Assembly: GCF_037975245.1 (NCBI RefSeq)
Contig: NC_092579.1
Coordinates: forward strand, 9,853,001-9,917,000
Reading direction: 5' to 3'
Length of the DNA stretch: 64,000 nt
Source of the DNA: Apostichopus japonicus
Lineage: Eukaryota > Echinodermata > Holothuroidea > Aspidochirotida > Stichopodidae
Shown: piece by piece, positions 37,851 through 64,000 of the stretch
How positions within the stretch are numbered: position 1 is the first letter of the stretch
Layout of the letters: the number at the start of each line of letters is the position of its first letter
Made by a program: the position numbers and the translations under genes
The notes under the pieces: model-generated
Told to the model about the DNA's origin: nothing
Database searches by the model: none
What the model saw: only the letters and a program-made list of their open reading frames with translations

Positions 37851-38748
37851 GAAATGTCTCAATACTTTCCGAGTGACAGATTTAAAGTGCTTGTCGAAGT
37901 TTCAGCATTAGTGACCGTTATTTATAATTCTTAGCATATTCTTGGGCAATATTGATTTACCAATATAATCCTAGCAGCAGTCCTGACAAGCTCATGGGAT
38001 CATCTTAACTTTCTAATCACTGTCGTCGATAACAGACTTGCGATGACAATGAGAGAAGAGTGAAGTATACAGTGACTCATGAGCTTCTTGCAGGAGACAT
38101 CTCACCGATGAAGCTACGCAACACGGTTGATTGTATCGATTCAAAGGATTAATTAACAGGATTTTCACATTGGATGTGCAATTGGAAAGAATGAGATGAT
38201 GAAAAATGATGAAAAACATTCAAGTACTAAATTTCCATGGCAACCATGAATATTCATCACAGCAATTATCCTAGAATACTTGACAGAAAGAGTAACCATT
38301 CTTAAAGTTATGTGCAAGAAGAGCGTTAGACTGGCTGGGGGATCGAAATCTCCGTTGAAAATTCATCTGTCATTTGCGAATAGACTACCTGACATACCAA
38401 ATATAACGATGTGGTAGATAGAGCGAGAGGTGCTTTTGTAATGTTATTCATTGTTGACCATCCCAATCATACAACCCAGTTCATGACAAATGGGCAGAAA
38501 TAGTGCAATCCCTTGCACCAGCATACTCGAATCCAAATCGGCAGAGACTGCCATCTTTCAAAGAGTACAACCGTTTATTGCAAACGACTGGGAGAGGACA
38601 TGTTTCTATCGTTGCAGAGCACTTCGACATTCAGTTGCTATGTATAAAGAGGCAGAAGGACCTTAGCAAACATCTTTTAAGGTTGGTACCGTTCATTTGT
38701 ACTGGATACATCCGTGTCTCCCCAAATGTATTTCAGTTCTCCTCCCCT

Positions 38749-59128
<20,380 letters not shown>

Positions 59129-59589
59129 CTGAAAAGACAAAAGTATGCCAAAAAAATAATCGTTACCAGATTAAACCTCCTATTTTCTGGCAGACCTTTT
59201 ATTGAAAAGATGTCAAATATTTGATGTTAAATTTTTAAGCAATAATTTGCCAATAACCATTTCCATTAATTGGAAGATGCTAAGGTTACTCTATTATAAG
59301 CCAGAATGTTTGTGATTAATTTCTAATTTTTAAGATCTTTTCTCCTTGCAACACAGAATAGAAAGAAAACTTAATGAAACTTGCTGCAAGACTTCACTTT
59401 CAAACACAAGCAGTGCCTCTCCTAACGAGGAGGTGAGGACAACAAACATTTTTTATATTTGAACAGAAAATGCTACACTTCATACAATTTCTTGTATCCC
59501 ACATAACACGTTCCAAATGACATGTGCACAGTATTGCTGTACAACCTACAGGGAAAAGGTTGGATTTTAAAGTTATCGCTTATTATTTC

Positions 59590-59775
59590 GATTGTGTAAA
59601 AGTAAGTTGGCCTGACGTTTCGTTCCTAGCAGGATTTTCTTCAAACGCTAATTGACAAGTAACAGTAACAGAAGGGACAAAAACACGCACAGAAAACAGA
59701 CAGGTTACTGAGCATCGTGAACACAATGAGATAGATGTAAGGGAATTAGTGGACAAGGGATGGAGAGAAGAAATT
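59590..59775 (-). mobile_element. Dispersed repeat with hammerhead-like core, copy B
   Basis: Inverted relative to copy A at 41430-41655. On the minus strand it reads TTTGAAGAAAATCC, TGCTAGGAACGAAACG, TCAGGCCAACTTAC. The stem TCCT-GCT-AGGA is followed by a separate GAAAC. The first core base is T where copy A has C. The distal pairing segment of copy A is not present here. Confidence 0.7.
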
Positions 59776-60496
59776 TATTTCCATTATCACAAAATACATA
59801 AGTTGCTTTCAATATTAAATACATCATTTTTTCAGATGATTTTATTTCTTTCTTTAGGCAAAGGTAAAGTTTCACACTACTCACATTAAATAAACCTGAT
59901 CAAACTGTAAATTAAAACATCATTCATGCATCCCTAGTTGTCATGACATAACACGTTCCTGCGATCATGCTCAGAGGAACTTGTGAGAAAACAGTCAAAC
60001 CATATCCGAAATTACTCTTCCTAAAATGAAATTACATTGATGTTTCAGTTGCTTTGCAAGATAAACATACATCACAAGAATGTTCTCACATATGATACTG
60101 TCATATTATTCGGGACTCTGTGCCTGATTGATGAGGAAGACTTTATATTGTCGATATTATTCGGGACTCTTTGCCTAATTTGATGAGATGGACTGAAACT
60201 TTCAAGTATTCTTTACATCTTCTGTCTCATTTATTTTTGTCGCTATCACATTTCGCAAAAATAACACCATTCTTTTCCCAGGGTGCACACACTTTCCTTC
60301 TGGAATAACCTGACCTTTAAAACTTTCCCCAGAGGTATGTTAACTTACAAGGGATGATAAGAAATTAATATCACCATGGTAACAGATAGCCTGTTAGGAG
60401 AATAGAGCTATGATGTTACACAATTACACCACATAGGATTTAGGAAGCAGTAAATCTTAAACACACTGCACTTAAAAATGATTCTACCAAAGAGAT

Positions 60497-60743
60497 GTAC
60501 AGGCTGCATAGGGAACTAGTGTGCAGACTGTGTGTTCATACACATAGTGTAAACTATCTATTGTGGCTGTGAGCAGTACATGCTACATAGGGAAACAGTG
60601 TACATGTATACTGTGTGTTCATACACATCTAGTGTAAACTATCAAATGTGGCTGTGAGCAGTACTTGCTACATAGGGTAATAGTGTGTAGACTATGTGTT
60701 CATACACATAGTGTAAACTATCTATTGTGGCTGTGTCAGCACT
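60497..60743. repeat. Three tandem copies of a 79-85 bp unit
   Basis: Units at 60497-60575, 60576-60660 and 60661-60743 share GTACWKGCTRCATAGGG, TGTGTTCATACACAT and GTGTAAACTATC. Confidence 0.92.
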
Positions 60744-62639
60744 CAGCAGTAATGCTAAAGGATTTTCACCTTTTCATGGAAAACAATTTTCCTGTTTTTA
60801 TGGAAAACATATTGTTGCACACCCTTGTCCTATTAAACCTGCATGTCCTCTGCACCCCCACCACAGTCCACCTTGTCAAATTTTCTAGTCTCTATAATTG
60901 CTATTACGTTTGGCTCCTGTGAACAAATGGAAGTCCTAGCTGGTATTACAGCTGTCAAATGAAAACCTCTGCAAATGAAAAGAACAAAACTGCTGGAGAA
61001 CTTGAGTAAGTATGTGTAAAAGTGAAACCTTGTGTGTGCATTTTAATGTTGCTAATACCCAAACCAAGAAAGTGTAACCTATTTCCTTACGTTGAGAAGA
61101 AAAAAACTGATTAAACGATGAATAATTGTTGTTATCACTTTTAAAGTTCTAATACATTCAGCTTCTAATTTCAAGAAATTGAAAACTGAGATCAGACTAT
61201 AGTCCTGTGAAACAGAAAACGGAATTTGCGAGTTGTAAATTAGTGGAAAACAGTAATGAGTAAGTGCTCAAATTAAAGTGATCGTGTTTCTAGATCTTAC
61301 GTGAGCGTCCGAGTGGATTTACAAAAGAATAAAAAAATCTCAACAGATAGTTAGCCATGCATCTAGCTGACACTAATTGGAGCACAAATAGGCAAAATTG
61401 TGAAGAGTAACGCTCTTTCAATCATTCCTGATCTTACAAGGCATATTGTAATTTTGATGCATTGGCCTGCTAGATTGGGCACTCAAACCCTTCAAATCTG
61501 GTACCATTTCCACGTCCCTACAATCAATGTTTTGTCCCACAATTCCTTTCAAATGTAGATGCCTTGACCAGGCCACAACAATTGTCCCCCCTCTATTCAC
61601 ATAAAAATATGCTTACACTATTATACGCAAGTTTTTAAGGATTACTACAACTTTTATACCAAAGTGACATAAATATGGCATTTCCAGTAGATGAGCAGTT
61701 TGATGACAAGATTTCTTTATTATTCTCTCTCTGTCGAAGAATTATTTCAAAAATGTATCCGGCCAAAAAGGGGATTGACTTTCTAAGAGTTTGCTTCCAA
61801 ATCGAGCCAAATGAATAAGTTTTAACTACTAGTAAAGATCGTAAACTAACTCTTCCCGGAGGAAGAGGGGGAAAAAATCTGGAATTCTAATTTATTTCAA
61901 GACATGGACTGATTCCTGATGTCACTGTATCAAATCTTACTGAAGCCAAAGAATAATTTAATTGTCAACTGGGATGATATATGTAACAGGTTACCATAGC
62001 AACAAAGACCTAAATGATCTCCCAATTGGACTGTAAAGAATATATTTCTTGTTTTTTTTTCTCTTTTCTCCATACCAGATAGTCACGTGTCTTCCCTGAT
62101 TTGTAAAACATCTGTTCATTATCAAACCTGTTTTCTCCAAATTACTCTTGAGGCTTCGTAAGAACCTGCAGTTCACTAATTTCAATGCATTCCAATAAAA
62201 CACTTCAAAAAATTAACGATGATTGACGATATCCACCCAAAGCTTTGGTGTGCATATCACGTATAAACAGGTAACTACCTGCAGAGAACAATTCATTGTT
62301 ACGTTTGTTTCGTAGAAAAAAATTTAAAAGCTTATCGTTCCCTTTCTCATGTCATTCTAAGGAATTGTTTGTAAATGCTGCAACGTGTAAAAAGCATTGT
62401 AGATTACAATAAGAAAAAAAATAAAGAAAAGAGTTAACTTTCTGCTATGTCAGCTCAGTGTCATGCCCCACCTCAGAATTATAAAGAACTGTTTAGCCAT
62501 AACCTAGCCATTCCATTCGGGGGTTTTTTTTTTTCTTTTTTCTTTTTTCTTTTTTTTTTTCTTCAAAAGGCCTTTACATACAGAGCTGCTCATTGTACCC
62601 AGTGTGGAGTATTGGATGCTTGTACTATAATTTCCTTAG

Positions 62640-62725
62640 ATATCTTTCAATCCTTGTTCGTTTTGTTGTTTGTTTGTTCGTTTTGTTTGTTGTTCATTTT
62701 GTTTGTTTGTTTGTTTGATCATACA
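62640..62725. repeat. GTTT/GTTC simple repeat
   Basis: Imperfect TTGTTTGTTTG and TTCGTTTTGTTTG repeats after a T-rich tract at 62522-62564. Confidence 0.8.
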
Positions 62726-63638
62726 CTTGACAATTAACTTTTGCAGAAAAAATTGCTGAAACTTTAAAAAAAAAATTGTTTTAAATGTCCACACATAACC
62801 AAACAAATCCTCAGAATAACTATAGATTCTTTTGTGTAAATGAACAGAAAGAACCAAGGTTCTTGGCAAAAAGAAACAAAATTTTAGAAACTAATTGTGT
62901 AGAGTGCAGATTAAATTTAAAGAAAATGATGTTCCATTCATAAAACGATCAAAGAACCTCCAAGATTGAAGAATCATAGAATCTGGAACCTTTTTCACAA
63001 TGCAAATATTTGCAGACAAACAATTGTCTACAGAGTTTGACAAAACGAGAAGATTACATTTGTGTATACAAATTGCCATGGAATGAACCGAGACACAAAA
63101 AAAGCTGAAAAAGAAACATCCATGCTGTCCAATTTCAAGAGAAGAAGATTGACAACAGTTTCATTATACAGGCCCTCGGGGTATTTATTACTGGTGATGG
63201 TACCGGCAATGTCATGAAGGTAACCAAATCGTCGTCTGTAGCTAGAAAGAGGAGGGTGATGATGTTCAAGCGATACATTCAAACATCCTCGGAAACACGA
63301 AATACAATTAATCCTCGTCACGCTGCCCCAGGGGTTCAATTTATAGTCAGTGCAGTAGAGATGGGGGAAAAGTAATATCACGGAAGACACGCAAGAGCAA
63401 GAGTCAGACAACACAGTTGAACAACAGTTAGATATATGGAAAAGGAGGGAACCTTAAAGTGGCCATGACACGAAAATTTCAACGTCCTGTCTTTTTGTGA
63501 TCCATCTAAGCATGCTCTCTAGAACATATATCAACCATTCTGCCAGTTAAAACTTTGATTTTTCCCTTCGAAATTGAGATTTAATTTACCCTCTTCGGGC
63601 TTGAAAAGTTCGTTCGGCTGAAAATTTTCCTAATCTCA

Positions 63639-63656
63639 TGACGTCATGTGACGTCA
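63639..63656. promoter_or_regulatory. Two CRE palindromes 10 bp apart
   Basis: TGACGTCA at 63639-63646 and again at 63649-63656, start-to-start 10 bp, so both lie on the same face of the helix. They sit 133 bp before the ATG of the ORF at 63789. The ATF/CREB consensus is established knowledge; use here is inferred. Confidence 0.5.
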
Positions 63657-63788
63657 TGTTATGAACACGATTTGGCATTCGCTGATTCATCCAAACACAT
63701 ATCATACTTACAGTACGACAAGTGTACATAAATACACAAAACAATCGATAACAAGTCGGCACGAAATCAGATCGAAATTTCCCATGGA

Positions 63789-64000
63789 ATGTCAGATTTA
63801 GAACCAAATGCGGCAACCAAAGTTCAAAGTGATAGTGGTTCTTCACCAGGCAGTGAAATAGGGCTATAATTAGAGTGCCCTTTCTCATATTCAAAGCAGA
63901 AAGTGAAGGCGATGATCATGCCAATATTGAACCGAACGTTGAGGGTGGACCTGAGGTGTTAGAACTGTATCAGCTCGAGTCTGTTAAACGAGCCGAAATT
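63789..64000 (+). CDS. Partial ORF at the window edge, possible frameshift, function unknown
   Basis: The ATG at 63789 opens a 26-codon acidic, Ser-rich frame (MSDLEPNAATKV..., ending SEIGL) that stops at 63867-63869. From about 63890 to the end, the -1 frame stays open and reads an acidic stretch of similar style (AESEGDDHANIEPNVEGGPE, then VLELYQLESVKRAEI). Either a one-base shift broke a single ORF, or a short intron or sequence error intervenes. The acidic leader followed by LYQLE-like text recalls the N-terminal regions of the P2X7-like zinc-binding domain proteins that are abundant in marine invertebrates, but the diagnostic Cys/His part would be beyond the window. Assignment is weak. 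Confidence 0.3.

Larger units (their letters stand above)
59780..63600. other. No exon found; probably USP7 intron or 5' flank
   Basis: I looked on the minus strand for the preceding USP7 exons (catalytic Cys box and the segment before Trp285) and found none. A minus-strand stretch at about 63245-63095 reads a protein-like run (YRRRFGYLHDIAGTITSNKY) behind CTTTCTAG, but I cannot assign it. Confidence 0.5.

Noticed and set aside
63028-63414. Missing upstream USP7 exon in the 128-codon minus-strand ORF
   Set aside because: The text (YRRRFGYLHDIAGTITSNKY) does not match any part of USP7 residues 1-284.

Overview
The window is animal nuclear DNA: AT-rich, intron-dense, with GT-AG introns, long microsatellites, tRNA-derived SINEs and short DNA transposons. 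The protein similarities and repeat types fit an invertebrate deuterostome, and an echinoderm such as a sea cucumber is my best guess. That placement is inference, because no species-diagnostic gene is present.

Layout. Bases 1 to about 23,750 hold no gene I can support. They carry AT microsatellites, a tRNA-like SINE (2.7 kb), a 25-26 bp minisatellite split by a 1.33 kb inverted-repeat transposon (12.3-14.35 kb), a perfect 605 bp CCTCT array (17.9-18.5 kb) and one small possible secreted ORF (18.76 kb). From 23.8 to 28.1 kb, on the + strand, there is a complete four-coding-exon protein kinase gene of 593 residues. It has a TATA/CRE-like promoter, a probable non-coding first exon containing a perfect hairpin, a basic low-complexity N-terminal half and a non-RD (HCD) kinase domain. 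A decayed tandem copy of its last two exons lies at 29.0-29.75 kb. A small hypothetical ORF (28.2 kb) sits between them.

From 30.7 to 38.5 kb there are repeats, including a 376 bp hAT-type MITE with a perfect 8 bp target-site duplication, a strong G-quadruplex motif and several minisatellites. A few unplaced ORFs also occur there.

From 59.1 down to 38.7 kb on the - strand lie 25 coding exons of the deubiquitinase USP7, running from the switching-loop Trp (human W285) to the stop codon, 813 residues in all. The N-terminal TRAF domain and catalytic-Cys exon are not in the window and should lie beyond its right end. The introns carry SINE fragments, tandem repeats and an inverted pair of a dispersed repeat that resembles a hammerhead-ribozyme core. 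At the right edge (63.6-64 kb), tandem CRE palindromes precede a short, possibly frameshifted + strand ORF that runs off the window.

The genes do not form an operon or shared pathway: USP7 is a conserved housekeeping gene, and the kinase belongs to a lineage I cannot name and shows local duplication and decay.
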